Assembly (NCBI GenBank): GCA_045660865.1 | Contig: JAZREP010000019.1 | Span: 1 to 64,000 of the forward strand | Direction: 5' to 3' | Origin: CAZRRV01 sp045660865 | GTDB lineage: Bacteria; Bacillota; Clostridia; Oscillospirales; Acutalibacteraceae | Length of the DNA stretch: 64,000 nucleotides | In this document: piece after piece, positions 23,921 through 32,811 of the stretch | Layout: every line of letters begins with the position of its first letter | Numbering within the stretch: position 1 is the stretch's first letter | Notes under the pieces: model-generated | What the model was told of the DNA's origin: nothing | Database searches by the model: none | What the model saw: the letters and a program-made list of their open reading frames with translations, nothing else | Translations under genes and position numbers: made by a program

Positions 23921-25351
23921 TTAAGCCTCCAAATTATAAGCGTCGTGCAAGAATTTATGCACATCCTTATATCTCAAAGAGGCAACCGTCAGCTTATCAC
24001 GGTTTTTATCGCGGATTTTAAAGGTTGTACGGCAAAAACCGCTTACATAATCGGGCAGGAAGCGGGTTACTATGATTTCCTCAATATTGTCCCGCTTTGC
24101 AGTAATTGAGCGGAACGAAAAACCTGCTCCGCCAACACAGTAAAGATACTTATCAAACGAAAAGCCTGTGTTTTTAAAGCGTATCAACTGGCAAACAGCA
24201 AAAACTAAATCTGCTACTGCGGCAACCTTGGCTAAAAATTCCGTTATGTCTGCAAACTGCGGAAAAAGGTTATTAAGTAACATACGGACAGGTAAAATTA
24301 AAGCGAAAATCAAAAGCGGCGGAGTCAAAAAGCGCAACACAGTAATCGGTGGCGGAACAAAGCGACGTTCCCTGTGCGGTACCTCGGGTACAAATTCACC
24401 CAAAATCATTTGCATTTCTTCTTTTCGTACTGCCGGCAAAAATACCGGGCTTTCCCTACGCTTTTCACCGTAACCGCCCACGCTCATTTTAACCGAACGA
24501 TGACCTAAAAGGTACAAAAAGAAATTCTGGTTTGCCACAACGGCGCGCAGATATTTAAGGTCAAACACAATACTCCTGCGTGGCAAAATGCCGGCGCGGA
24601 TATTTATAACATTATCCTTTTTAAAAACACGGAAGCCTGCATTTTTAAAAATACTATTAAGCACTCCAATAAAATAACCGATAAACAAAACAACCGATAT
24701 AATACCCGCTATTCTGGGCACGGTATTTGGAATATGCGCCGAAATTTCAAGCACCTTTTCAAGCAACAAGGTATTAAGTGTTTCGCCGATAATAGAACCC
24801 GTATGGCTGATAATCGGCGCCGCAATCAGTAGTCCGGTAGCGGCAGATGCGGTAGCCGTTGCCATAATGAGCACCTTTAAAAAACTGCATTTGTATTGCA
24901 GCTCGGCAGTTTTAGTATCATAACAGTCAATAATAACCGCCGCATTCTCCTTGCGAATGGGGATACTGATATCTGCACCGCCCTTTACTCCCGCATCGGT
25001 ATAGACCTTTAAATTTGTTACACCGAAAATAGCATAAAAGGGATTGTTCTCACAGGTAATCAGCACAATTTTTTCGGCAGGGATTGTTGTTGTGGTACGA
25101 TAAAACAAACCCTTAGAAAAGACCATTTCTTGTTCTGTAAAGGTAATTCTAAACAATTTATATTTTAAAAAGGCTATACCTATTGCTATCAGCGAAGCTA
25201 AAACTTCCCCTACAATCAATCGGGTAACTACGCCTGTTTCGTGGTAATTCAAAACCCCGCGGACAGCCGGGTAGACAAGCAAGGTTAAATATGGATAAAG
25301 ATAGGTTAAAACCAGCAGTCGGTGAGGCTTGAGGTTGAGTTTTTCTTTCAT
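23921..25351 (-). CDS. Bacterial PH-domain (bPH2) membrane protein, YdbT-like
   Basis: About 476 residues. Several TM pairs alternate with three soluble segments that look like bPH2/DUF304 domains: ITFTEQEMVFSKGLFYRTT near 75, INIRAGILPRRSIVFDLKY near 245 and YCVGGAGFSFRSITAKRDN near 410. It is the large partner of the classic YdbS-YdbT pair. AGGAGG precedes the ATG at 25351, which overlaps the stop of the small partner. Pairs of this kind are membrane proteins linked to stress or export functions, but the exact role is not known. Confidence 0.82.
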   Translation of the reverse strand: MKEKLNLKPHRLLVLTYLYPYLTLLVYPAVRGVLNYHETGVVTRLIVGEVLASLIAIGIAFLKYKLFRITFTEQEMVFSKGLFYRTTTTIPAEKIVLITCENNPFYAIFGVTNLKVYTDAGVKGGADISIPIRKENAAVIIDCYDTKTAELQYKCSFLKVLIMATATASAATGLLIAAPIISHTGSIIGETLNTLLLEKVLEISAHIPNTVPRIAGIISVVLFIGYFIGVLNSIFKNAGFRVFKKDNVINIRAGILPRRSIVFDLKYLRAVVANQNFFLYLLGHRSVKMSVGGYGEKRRESPVFLPAVRKEEMQMILGEFVPEVPHRERRFVPPPITVLRFLTPPLLIFALILPVRMLLNNLFPQFADITEFLAKVAAVADLVFAVCQLIRFKNTGFSFDKYLYCVGGAGFSFRSITAKRDNIEEIIVTRFLPDYVSGFCRTTFKIRDKNRDKLTVASLRYKDVHKFLHDAYNLEA

Positions 25352-25794
25352 CAATGCCTCCTGCCGCAAAGCGTTATGATTTCTTCTGCCCTTTCTTTTT
25401 CCATAGGCGGAAGTAAAAGGTATCCGCCCAAGGCCTTAATACGTAAGGACGACATATTGAAAAGAGCTGAAATCGGGGTTTTTACCTTTTGCATATACAA
25501 CAGTCTGTCAAGCGGTAAAATGTGCTCACGGCGCATAAAAAAGCCAACCTTATAGCTTAGCGCTTCTGATGACACACGAATAACCACTCCCCGCCATATT
25601 GCAGGCAGGTAAATAAGCGCAACAAACAGACCGACCGCAATAGAAGCAATCAGTAAAACGTAGGACACGCTGGGTAAAAAGTAAGAAACCAGCACCGAAA
25701 TTATGCAAAGAAGCGAGAATATTAAAAACGCATACAGATACCATAAATACAATGTCTTCTTTGTGAGCCGATACTCCTTCAAATCAATCACCAC
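25351..25794 (-). CDS. Small bacterial PH-domain membrane protein, YdbS-like
   Basis: 147 residues. Two TM helices (about 15-67) precede one bPH2 domain whose hallmark is the strand-turn pattern SEALSYKVGFFMRREHILPLDRLLYMQ. The start is a GTG inside the end of rarA (11-base overlap), without a strong ribosome binding site of its own, so it probably depends on translational coupling. The next gene is its larger PH-domain partner. Confidence 0.8.
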   Translation of the reverse strand: MVIDLKEYRLTKKTLYLWYLYAFLIFSLLCIISVLVSYFLPSVSYVLLIASIAVGLFVALIYLPAIWRGVVIRVSSEALSYKVGFFMRREHILPLDRLLYMQKVKTPISALFNMSSLRIKALGGYLLLPPMEKERAEEIITLCGRRH

Positions 25795-27061
25795 TTAATC
25801 TTTTAATCTCGTCCAAACGGGCGGAAAAGCTTTGCTCGGTTTTATTATCTCCGCATTTGTAGTATTTCTTGCCCTTTAATGCGTCGGGCAAATACTGCTG
25901 GCGGACATAATGATTGTCATAATCGTGGGGGTATTTATAATTTTGGCCACGCACTTGTTGCTCAGCACCATCAAAGTGCTTGTTTTGCAATTGGCGTGGT
26001 ATGGGACCGATATTGCCTTTGCTGACATCTTCCATCGCCTCATTTATTCCCATATAAGCGGAATTTGATTTGGGAGAGAGGCAAACCAGCACAACCGCAT
26101 CGGCAAGCGGTATTCTGGCCTCGGGAAGACCAAGCATCTGCGCCATATCAACTGCGGCTTTAACAATTGGTATGATTTGAGGATACGCAAGACCGACATC
26201 CTCGCTGGCGCAAACCATCAATCTGCGGCAAGCAGAGGGCAAATCCCCCGCCTCTAAAAGTCTGGCCAGGTAATGTAATGCGGCATCAGGGTCGCTTCCT
26301 CGCATAGACTTTTGGTAGGCCGACACAATATCATAATGGTCATCTCCGTCACGGTCGTAGCGCATTGCTCCGTGTGACGTAACTGCTTCCAAATTTTCAC
26401 GGGTTATTTCAATTTTATTTTCTTTACGCTCAGCTGTAAGCACCGCAATTTCCAAAGCGTTAAGTGCTTTACGGACATCTCCGCCGCCTGCGGTGGCGAG
26501 TTGTTTTATAAGGTTGTCCTCTGCGAAGGTTATTTCGGCGCCGCTTTCTTCGGCAAGGAAGCGTACTCCACGCTTAATAGCAGGTATAATATCCTCAGGG
26601 GATAACGCTTTAAATTCAAAAACTGTGCAACGGCTGATAATTGCATTATAAACATAGAAATACGGATTTTCGGTAGTTGAAGCAATAAGTGTTACCCTGC
26701 CGTTTTCAATGTATTCAAGCAATATCTGCTGTTGACGTTTATTAAAATACTGTATCTCATCCAAATAAAGCAAAACGCCGTTTTTGCCCTCAATAGTGTC
26801 AAGCAAGGAAATCATATCCTTAATATCGGCGGTTGAGGCAGTAGTAGCGTTCATTTTATAGAACATTCGGCCGCTCTTTTTTGCCAGCATATTGGCAACT
26901 GTGGTTTTGCCCACGCCTGAGGGACCATAAAATATTAAATTTGGCAGAGTTTCAAGCTCGAACAACCTTCTTAGCGGTTTGTTCTCACCGAGTAAATGCT
27001 GTTGTCCGCACACCTCATCAATATTTTGAGGGCGGATTCGGTCAGCTAACGGTGTTTGCAA
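25784..27061 (-). CDS. rarA: Replication-associated recombination ATPase RarA/MgsA
   Basis: 425 residues. AAA+ motifs: FYGPSGVGKTTVANMLA (Walker A), LLYLDEIQYFNKRQQ (Walker B with sensor region) and IASTTENPYF (sensor 1). The C-terminal tetramerisation part contains GSDPDAALHYLARLLEAGD and the conserved DYDNHYVRQQYLPD. It helps to handle stalled replication forks. The start is TTG at 27061 with GGGGGA 6 bases upstream. A LUD-domain gene precedes it by 12 bases. Confidence 0.95.
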   Translation of the reverse strand: MQTPLADRIRPQNIDEVCGQQHLLGENKPLRRLFELETLPNLIFYGPSGVGKTTVANMLAKKSGRMFYKMNATTASTADIKDMISLLDTIEGKNGVLLYLDEIQYFNKRQQQILLEYIENGRVTLIASTTENPYFYVYNAIISRCTVFEFKALSPEDIIPAIKRGVRFLAEESGAEITFAEDNLIKQLATAGGGDVRKALNALEIAVLTAERKENKIEITRENLEAVTSHGAMRYDRDGDDHYDIVSAYQKSMRGSDPDAALHYLARLLEAGDLPSACRRLMVCASEDVGLAYPQIIPIVKAAVDMAQMLGLPEARIPLADAVVLVCLSPKSNSAYMGINEAMEDVSKGNIGPIPRQLQNKHFDGAEQQVRGQNYKYPHDYDNHYVRQQYLPDALKGKKYYKCGDNKTEQSFSARLDEIKRLSGD

Positions 27062-27073
27062 AACAAGTCCCCC

Positions 27074-27721
27074 TTAATAGCCTAAATTTTCGTTTACAAT
27101 TATAACCTTAATGCGATTTTTGTGCCGCTGGACACTGGAGATTAAATAGTTGCAACAAATTCTATCATCAGAAGCGCAACCATCACACATTTGATAGCAT
27201 TCATTATTTAAAGAAACACATTCGCCCGTTTTGGCGCAGTATGTATCTTTACTGAGCCGCACGGTGTTTTTTGGCGCAGCAGTTTGCTTTACCCTAAGCT
27301 CAGCCTCTTTCAAATCTTTAACAATCTTATTAACACCCGCAACAACTATTACACTTTTCGGTCCATAGGCAATAGCGGCAATGCGGTTTGAGTTGCCGTC
27401 AACATTATAAAGCCAGCCCTCTTCGGTTATGGCATTACAGGAGGTCAAAAAGACATCGGCACCAAAGGTGCGAACATAAACATCCCTTATTTCGTCGGGC
27501 GTTTTAGCCAATGTGCGGTCTAAAAAATCATAGTCACCTGAGCACATTAAATCCATTACCTTGCTCTCCTTCAAGGTTTCAGAGCCGCCGCAGGAAATTA
27601 CATCACCTTTTTTAAGAAGTCCTCGAACAATATTTACCGCCTCAGCTGAATTTTCAGCATAAAACGGTTGCATATTGTTGCGCTCTAATTTCCCCATCAG
27701 TTTTTTAATCTGTTCTGTCAT
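27074..27721 (-). CDS. LUD-domain protein (LutC/DUF162-like)
   Basis: About 215 residues. The LUD fold is marked by GDVISCGGSETLKE near 40, DVFLTSCNAITEEGWLYNVDG near 105 and SVIVVAGVNKIVKDLKEA. A cysteine cluster follows near the C-terminus (NNECYQMCDGCASDDRICC). LUD proteins such as LutC are tied to lactate oxidation, but lutA/lutB are absent here, and stand-alone forms of unknown role are common in Clostridia. ATG at 27721 has GGAGG 6 bases upstream. Confidence 0.82.
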   Translation of the reverse strand: MTEQIKKLMGKLERNNMQPFYAENSAEAVNIVRGLLKKGDVISCGGSETLKESKVMDLMCSGDYDFLDRTLAKTPDEIRDVYVRTFGADVFLTSCNAITEEGWLYNVDGNSNRIAAIAYGPKSVIVVAGVNKIVKDLKEAELRVKQTAAPKNTVRLSKDTYCAKTGECVSLNNECYQMCDGCASDDRICCNYLISSVQRHKNRIKVIIVNENLGY

Positions 27722-27769
27722 AACAGCCTCCGCTGACTTAAAATTATTTATTCTTTTACATTGTAACAC

Positions 27770-27801
27770 AAAAAGGCGTGGCTTTCAAGCCACGCCTTTT
27801 T
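27770..27801 (-). terminator. Rho-independent terminator after uraA
   Basis: Ten-base GC-rich core GGCGTGGCTT / AAGCCACGCC extended by A/T pairs on both sides, with a T-run in the minus direction. Confidence 0.88.
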
Positions 27802-27814
27802 ATTAAAGGTTTGA

Positions 27815-29188
27815 TTATTCTTCTGTTTCGCCCTCTTTGGATTTTGACAATAAAACGTTTGCCAAGATACCAAGGATTAAAGCGCAAGCAATAGAGGTGA
27901 GTGTTACCGGACCGAAAGAAACGGACAAGCCGCCGATACCGGCAATCAAGATAACAGAAACAACAAACAAGTTTTTGTTCTTCTCTAAGTCAACCTTTTG
28001 AACCATCTTCAAACCGCTGACTGCGATAAATCCGTAGAGTGCCATACAAACGCCGCCCATTACGCAAGAAGGAATGGAGTTTACAAAAGCAACAAAAGGA
28101 TTGATGAAGGAAATGAGAACAGCGCCGATAGCCGCTGTGATTATAGTTGTTACAGAAGCGTTTCTTGTAATAGCAACGCAAGCAACAGACTCACCATAAG
28201 TGGTGTTGGGGCAACCACCGAAGAAAGCGCCTACCATAGAGCCAACGCCGTCACCCAACAAGGTTCTGGAAAGACCAGGCTCTGTTAAAAGGTCTTTTTC
28301 GATAATAGAGGAAATATTTTTATGGTCTGCAATATGCTCAGCGAATACAACGAATGCAACCGGAACATAAGCAACTGCAATAGAAATCAAATATGTTGAG
28401 TTGATTTCAGAAACACCCTTGAATGCGGTAAGGAAGGTGAAATCAGGAACGGTTAAGAAGGTCTTAAGTGTTACTCCGTTCTCTACAAGAGCAGCAAGAG
28501 GAGCAAGGTTCAAAATCTTCATAGCGTCAACGCCAGCAGCATTACCGATTAAGGTGAATACCAATGCTACAGCATATCCTGCGAGGATACCAATAATGAA
28601 TGGAATAAGCTTTACAAACTTTTTGCCGTATGTGGAGCAAACCATTGTTACAGCAAGAGTTACTAAACCGCACAAAATAGCAAACAAGGGATTAGCAACC
28701 GGAAGGCCTTCTGCATTTGCAACGCTACCCTTGGTCAAATCGCCGATAGCATTACCTGCAAGGGAAAGACCGATAATAGCAACTGTGGGGCCGATAACAA
28801 CTGCGGGCATAATCTTGTTAATCCAGTTAACGCCAACTAATTTAACAATTATAGCGATTACTACATAAACGAGGCCTGCAAAAATAGCACCGGCGATTAA
28901 GCCTACATAACCGAGCTGCATTGAAACGCCGCCGGCAAAGGCTGCTGCCATAGAACCGAGGAATGCGAAGGAAGAACCGAGGAATACGGGACTCTTAGCC
29001 TTAGTAAACAGTACATAGACTATAGTTCCTACACCTGCACCAAACAAAGCGGCGGCAGGGCTCATACCGTTGCCGACAATTACCGGAACAACGAGAGTGG
29101 CGGCCATGATTGCTAAAAGCTGCTGAATAGCAAATACAATCAATTGGCCAAACTTGGGTTTGTCTTTTACATCGTAAATAAGTTTCAT
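27815..29188 (-). CDS. uraA: Uracil permease (NCS2/UraA family)
   Basis: 457 residues with about 14 TM helices. NCS2 features include QQLLAIMAATLVVPVIVG at the N-terminus, VFLGSSFAFLGS, the substrate-site Glu/His region FVVFAEHIADHKN and the motif FGGCPNTTYGESVACVAITR. It takes up uracil by proton symport. It lies 55 bases downstream of pyrR on the same strand and is therefore probably controlled by the PyrR attenuator. Confidence 0.92.
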   Translation of the reverse strand: MKLIYDVKDKPKFGQLIVFAIQQLLAIMAATLVVPVIVGNGMSPAAALFGAGVGTIVYVLFTKAKSPVFLGSSFAFLGSMAAAFAGGVSMQLGYVGLIAGAIFAGLVYVVIAIIVKLVGVNWINKIMPAVVIGPTVAIIGLSLAGNAIGDLTKGSVANAEGLPVANPLFAILCGLVTLAVTMVCSTYGKKFVKLIPFIIGILAGYAVALVFTLIGNAAGVDAMKILNLAPLAALVENGVTLKTFLTVPDFTFLTAFKGVSEINSTYLISIAVAYVPVAFVVFAEHIADHKNISSIIEKDLLTEPGLSRTLLGDGVGSMVGAFFGGCPNTTYGESVACVAITRNASVTTIITAAIGAVLISFINPFVAFVNSIPSCVMGGVCMALYGFIAVSGLKMVQKVDLEKNKNLFVVSVILIAGIGGLSVSFGPVTLTSIACALILGILANVLLSKSKEGETEE

Positions 29189-29219
29189 AAAAATACCTCC
29201 TGAATTTTTATATAATTCT

Positions 29220-29243
29220 CATTTTAAAGCGCCCTTTAAAATG
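29220..29243 (-). other. Perfect hairpin between pyrR and uraA
   Basis: CATTTTAAAG / CTTTAAAATG with a 4-base loop starts immediately after the pyrR stop. There is no T-run, so it is not a typical terminator. It may be an mRNA-processing or stability hairpin. Confidence 0.45.
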
Positions 29244-29786
29244 TTAATTATCGTCCTCATAGAGCTCTACCGACAGCGCACCGTCAAGCTCTGCGCTTTT
29301 TACGCGAATACGCTCGGAATGAGAGGTGGGTACATTTTTGCCGATATAGTCACCCCTTATGGGCAATTCTCTGTGACCACGGTCAATCAATACGGCAAGC
29401 TGTACACGAGCAGGGCGGCCCAGCTTAATTAAAGCATCAATTGCGGCACGCACCGTGCGCCCTGTGTATAAAACATCATCAACCAAAACTATTGTTTTAC
29501 CCTCAACGGGAAAGTTTATATTTGTTCTGTTATCGTCCTGTAAAAGTTCGGGGCTTTCAACATCATCACGATAGGGCTTTGTGTCCAACTCACCGACAGG
29601 GACCGACACACCCTCTATCGCCAAAATGTTTTTAGCAATCATATTTGCCAGCGGCACACCGCGGCGGCAAATACCAACCAAGCATAAATTTTCACAGCCG
29701 TGATTTTTTTCAAGTATTTCGTGTGATATGCGCTTTAATGCACGGGTTACTGACATTTCATCCATAAGCACCGATTTCAGCCTCAA
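29244..29786 (-). CDS. pyrR: Bifunctional pyr regulator / uracil phosphoribosyltransferase
   Basis: 180 residues, full length. Type I phosphoribosyltransferase PRPP loop VLVDDVLYTGRTVRAAIDA; N-terminal LVGICRRGVPLANMIA; VGELDTKPYRDD. PyrR binds pyr mRNA when UMP is high and favours termination. The start is TTG at 29786 with GAGGTG 7 bases before it. A leader with a terminator and PyrR-type recognition element lies upstream. Confidence 0.95.
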   Translation of the reverse strand: MRLKSVLMDEMSVTRALKRISHEILEKNHGCENLCLVGICRRGVPLANMIAKNILAIEGVSVPVGELDTKPYRDDVESPELLQDDNRTNINFPVEGKTIVLVDDVLYTGRTVRAAIDALIKLGRPARVQLAVLIDRGHRELPIRGDYIGKNVPTSHSERIRVKSAELDGALSVELYEDDN

Positions 29787-29799
29787 AAAATCACCTCAT

Positions 29800-29907
29800 A
29801 AAAAAACCTTGCCGCAAACCGACAAGGTAGAAAAAGGCTCAAACAGGTGCGCCTTAGAGTTAAAATCTTATCGGTCTCGCTGTCCCGCTGTTAAAGAATT
29901 TTCATTT
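29800..29907 (-). promoter_or_regulatory. PyrR-type transcription attenuator in the pyrR leader
   Basis: In the minus direction the leader carries GGGACAGCGAGACCGAT (about 29888-29872), close to the PyrR recognition loop CCAGAGAGGCU, then a terminator ACCTTGTCG / CGGCAAGGT (29828-29806) followed by seven T residues (29806-29800) just before the pyrR ribosome binding site. That is the layout of pyr attenuators in Firmicutes. An exact antiterminator pairing was not worked out. Confidence 0.75.
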
Positions 29908-29912
29908 GTATT

Positions 29913-29941
29913 ATTGTATCATATTTTGTCGAATTTGTAAA
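29913..29941 (-). promoter_or_regulatory. Promoter of pyrR-uraA
   Basis: Minus strand TTTACA (29941-29936), 17 bases, TACAAT (29918-29913) with TG one base before the -10. Confidence 0.7.
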
Positions 29942-29953
29942 GAACTTTTTGAC

Positions 29954-29981
29954 TTGAAAATATGTAAAAATGCTGTATAAT
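29954..29981 (+). promoter_or_regulatory. Promoter of alr
   Basis: TTGAAA (29954-29959), 16 bases, TATAAT (29976-29981), divergent from the pyrR promoter and 33 bases before the alr start. Confidence 0.65.
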
Positions 29982-30014
29982 ATAAATGTAATTTTTCATT
30001 GGGAGGCTGACCGA

Positions 30015-31163
30015 TTGGATTTTCTAAAAAGAACTTGGGTAGAAATAAATTTGGATAATGCCCTTTATAATTTGCAGGCCATTCGTTCGGTCTGCGACAA
30101 GCCTTTAATCGCCGTTATAAAAGCAAACGCCTATGGTCACGGTGCTGTTGAAATGGCTAAATTTTACTCCGAAAACGGCATTGAGCATTTTGCGGTTTCC
30201 AATGTTGAAGAGGCTGTTGAACTGCGGCAAGGCGGTATTGAGGGTGAAATTTTAATTTTGGGTTACACCCCCTGCTCCTTGGCTAATCAGTTAATTGAAT
30301 ACCGCCTAACCCAAACTGTTTTTTCTTTTGAATATGCGAAAGAGCTGTCAGCCAAGCTGTCAGCTCCGGTTAATATACATATTAAGCTTGATACCGGTAT
30401 GGGAAGAATCGGTCTTAACTGCCGCAACGGTGTTGCCGATTGTTTAGAGCAAATAAAAAGCATTATTGGTCTACCCAAATTACAGTTTAGCGGTTTGTTC
30501 ACCCATTTTTCCTCTGCCGACAGCGAGGCTGAGGCTGACAGAGCATTTGTAAACAAACAATATGAGCTGTTTTGCGAGGCGGTAAGCACACTAAAAAATG
30601 ACGGCTATTCCTTTATGGCTCATTGCTGTAATTCTGCCGGTATTCTGCTCGACACCGATAAGCATTGTGATGCGGTGCGCCCCGGAATTATTCTGTTCGG
30701 TTTGTTTTCTTCAGCCGATGTTAACCCCCCTGTGCCTTTGCGCCCGGTTATGACCTTGAAAACCACCGTTGCGATGGTAAAGGATATAGATAAGGATACC
30801 TATATAAGTTACGGACGCACCTTTAAAAGCGCAAAAAAGATGACGGTTGCAACCCTACCGATTGGCTATGCCGACGGATACTTGCGTGCTTTTTCGGATA
30901 AGGCTGAGGTGCTTATAAAGGATAAGCGTGCAAAAGTATTGGGCCGTGTTTGTATGGACCAAATAATCGTAGATGTAAGCGATATACCTTCGGTGAATGT
31001 AGGCGATGAGGTTGTACTCTTTGGCGAAAAGGATATAACCGCCAATGACCTTGCTAAAACCGCAGACACCATTGGATACGAGTTGCTTTGCGGCATTGCC
31101 CGCCGTGTTACAAGAGTTTATATTAAAGACAACAAAATTTGCGATATACATAAAATGATATAA
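30015..31163 (+). CDS. alr: Alanine racemase
   Basis: 382 residues from the TTG at 30015, with GGGAGG 8 bases upstream. The PLP-lysine motif AVIKANAYGHGAVEMA is near residue 38, the GRIGLNC segment near 130, the catalytic Tyr is in TYISYGRTF near 262, and GRVCMDQIIVDVS follows. The enzyme supplies D-alanine for peptidoglycan. It is a single gene followed by a shared terminator. Confidence 0.96.
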   Translation: MDFLKRTWVEINLDNALYNLQAIRSVCDKPLIAVIKANAYGHGAVEMAKFYSENGIEHFAVSNVEEAVELRQGGIEGEILILGYTPCSLANQLIEYRLTQTVFSFEYAKELSAKLSAPVNIHIKLDTGMGRIGLNCRNGVADCLEQIKSIIGLPKLQFSGLFTHFSSADSEAEADRAFVNKQYELFCEAVSTLKNDGYSFMAHCCNSAGILLDTDKHCDAVRPGIILFGLFSSADVNPPVPLRPVMTLKTTVAMVKDIDKDTYISYGRTFKSAKKMTVATLPIGYADGYLRAFSDKAEVLIKDKRAKVLGRVCMDQIIVDVSDIPSVNVGDEVVLFGEKDITANDLAKTADTIGYELLCGIARRVTRVYIKDNKICDIHKMI

Positions 31164-31164
31164 G

Positions 31165-31195
31165 AAAAGCCGTGAGCATTCGCTCACGGCTTTTT
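31165..31195. terminator. Bidirectional terminator, alr / unknown membrane protein gene
   Basis: Stem AAAAGCCGTGAGC / GCTCACGGCTTTT with loop ATTC, T-runs on both strands. Confidence 0.88.
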
Positions 31196-31197
31196 GT

Positions 31198-31923
31198 TTA
31201 TAATCGTCTTCTTTTTATGCGGATATATTCACGTACGTCATTATCCTCTCGACTTTTACGCAATTCCGAAATTAAAGATAAGCTCAAAAGCACCATGGTA
31301 ACAAGCGCAATAACCAGCGCCACCCAAAGCAATATTGAAATCAAAACCGTTTTTGTATTTAATTGTGATTTCTTTTCAGGAAGCGTTAATCCCGCGGCAA
31401 TGGTGTTTGCCATTTCGCCATCACTACCATAATAGCTTAGGGTATACAGCATACCGTTTTTAAAGGTTATATACTGTATCGTGCCGTAGCCTGCCAGTCC
31501 GTCAAGCTTAGTTTTAAAATAAATCCAGCCGTTTATTGAAATGATTTCAAAATTACCGCCCAGCATTTGATTGCCGACACGTTGTAATTCCTCAGCCTTT
31601 AAGCCACCCAAGTCCTGAACATCCTTAGAAAATTCAGTTTGGAATGCGCCAAGCTGAACCTGGTTTTCATTTCCCTCATCCAAAGCAATGAAGATTATAT
31701 GCTTTTCGTCCATATACTTGTGCAGTGACGAAATCGAGTGCCCCAACTCTTCGAGAGTTGCCTCATTGGTTTTTAAATTATCACTTGTCAGTAAAGTGAA
31801 ATCATCAGGCAACGCAATCTCTATATCCCCGGAAAGGGAATATGTTTGAGCGTTAGCACCAAAAGAGCCCATAATAGCAAGTGTAACTACAACAATCACA
31901 AGACTAAATATACGTCTTAGCAT
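31198..31923 (-). CDS. Unknown exported, membrane-anchored protein
   Basis: 241 residues. A signal peptide (about 1-25, ending GANA) is followed by an extracellular domain of ~165 residues, a TM helix (about 197-218, SILLWVALVIALVTMVLLSL) and a short, very basic cytoplasmic tail ending IRIKRRRL. No family is recognised; the external domain has alternating beta strands and an ALPDDFTLLTSD start like that of some stress-type lipases, which is weak. It follows folD by 32 bases and may be last in that operon. Confidence 0.6.
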   Translation of the reverse strand: MLRRIFSLVIVVVTLAIMGSFGANAQTYSLSGDIEIALPDDFTLLTSDNLKTNEATLEELGHSISSLHKYMDEKHIIFIALDEGNENQVQLGAFQTEFSKDVQDLGGLKAEELQRVGNQMLGGNFEIISINGWIYFKTKLDGLAGYGTIQYITFKNGMLYTLSYYGSDGEMANTIAAGLTLPEKKSQLNTKTVLISILLWVALVIALVTMVLLSLSLISELRKSREDNDVREYIRIKRRRL

Positions 31924-31955
31924 TTTCCCCTTCCTTTCTTTTTTATGTTTTTATC

Positions 31956-32798
31956 TTATCTGTTTTTTGCGGCGGTTAATGTGTTTTGCATTAGTGTTGC
32001 AATAGTCATAGGTCCTACACCGCCGGGTACAGGTGTGATATAGGAGGCTTTTTCTTTAACATTCTCAAAATCTACGTCTCCGCAAAGCTTACCGCCTTCG
32101 GGTCGGTTCATACCAACATCTATAACAACTGCGCCCTCTTTAACCATATCAGCGGTAATGAAGTTTGCTTTACCTACCGCTGCAATAAGAATATCGGCGC
32201 TACGGCAATATTCAGCCAAGTTTTTAGTTCTGGAATGGCAAATGGTAACAGTAGCGTTTTTATGAAGCATTAACATTGCCATCGGTTTGCCGACAATGTT
32301 TGAACGACCTACCACAACACAATGCTTGCCTTCAATCTCAATGTTTTCATAAGCCAACATTTCCATAATGCCCGCAGGAGTGCAGGGCAGGAAATCAAAA
32401 TCACCTATCATAATTTTGCCGACATTGGCAGGATGAAAAGCGTCCACATCCTTTTTAGGCGAAATTGCGTGGATAACGGCAGTTTCATCCAAATGCTTTG
32501 GCAAAGGCAATTGGCAAAGAATACCGTCAATTTTCGGGTCATTATTAAGTCTATCTACCAGACTTAATAATTCCTCCATAGTGGTATCAGCAGGTAATGT
32601 GTGCTTTTCAGAATAAAAACCAACCTGTGTGCAAGCACGTTCTTTGGAATTTACATAAATTTGGGAAGCAGGGTCCTCGCCTACAAGTATTACTGCAAGT
32701 CCCGGCTGAATTCCTTTTGAGCAAAGCTCGGCGGTTTGTGCAGCAACACGCTGCTTTACGTGGTCGGAAATGGCTTTTCCGTCAATCAGTTTGTACAT
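31956..32798 (-). CDS. folD: FolD bifunctional methylene-THF dehydrogenase/cyclohydrolase
   Basis: 280 residues from the ATG at 32798 (GGAAG 7 bases upstream; the frame is open further but that part lies inside lgt). Motifs: catalytic Tyr/Lys in SQIYVNSKERAC, ILCQLPLPKHL, the NADP-binding VVGRSNIVGKPMAMLML and the C-terminal PGGVGPMTIATLMQNT. Interconverts one-carbon units on tetrahydrofolate. It begins 13 bases after the lgt stop. Confidence 0.95.
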   Translation of the reverse strand: MYKLIDGKAISDHVKQRVAAQTAELCSKGIQPGLAVILVGEDPASQIYVNSKERACTQVGFYSEKHTLPADTTMEELLSLVDRLNNDPKIDGILCQLPLPKHLDETAVIHAISPKKDVDAFHPANVGKIMIGDFDFLPCTPAGIMEMLAYENIEIEGKHCVVVGRSNIVGKPMAMLMLHKNATVTICHSRTKNLAEYCRSADILIAAVGKANFITADMVKEGAVVIDVGMNRPEGGKLCGDVDFENVKEKASYITPVPGGVGPMTIATLMQNTLTAAKNR

Positions 32799-32811
32799 TT
32801 TAATCTTCCTT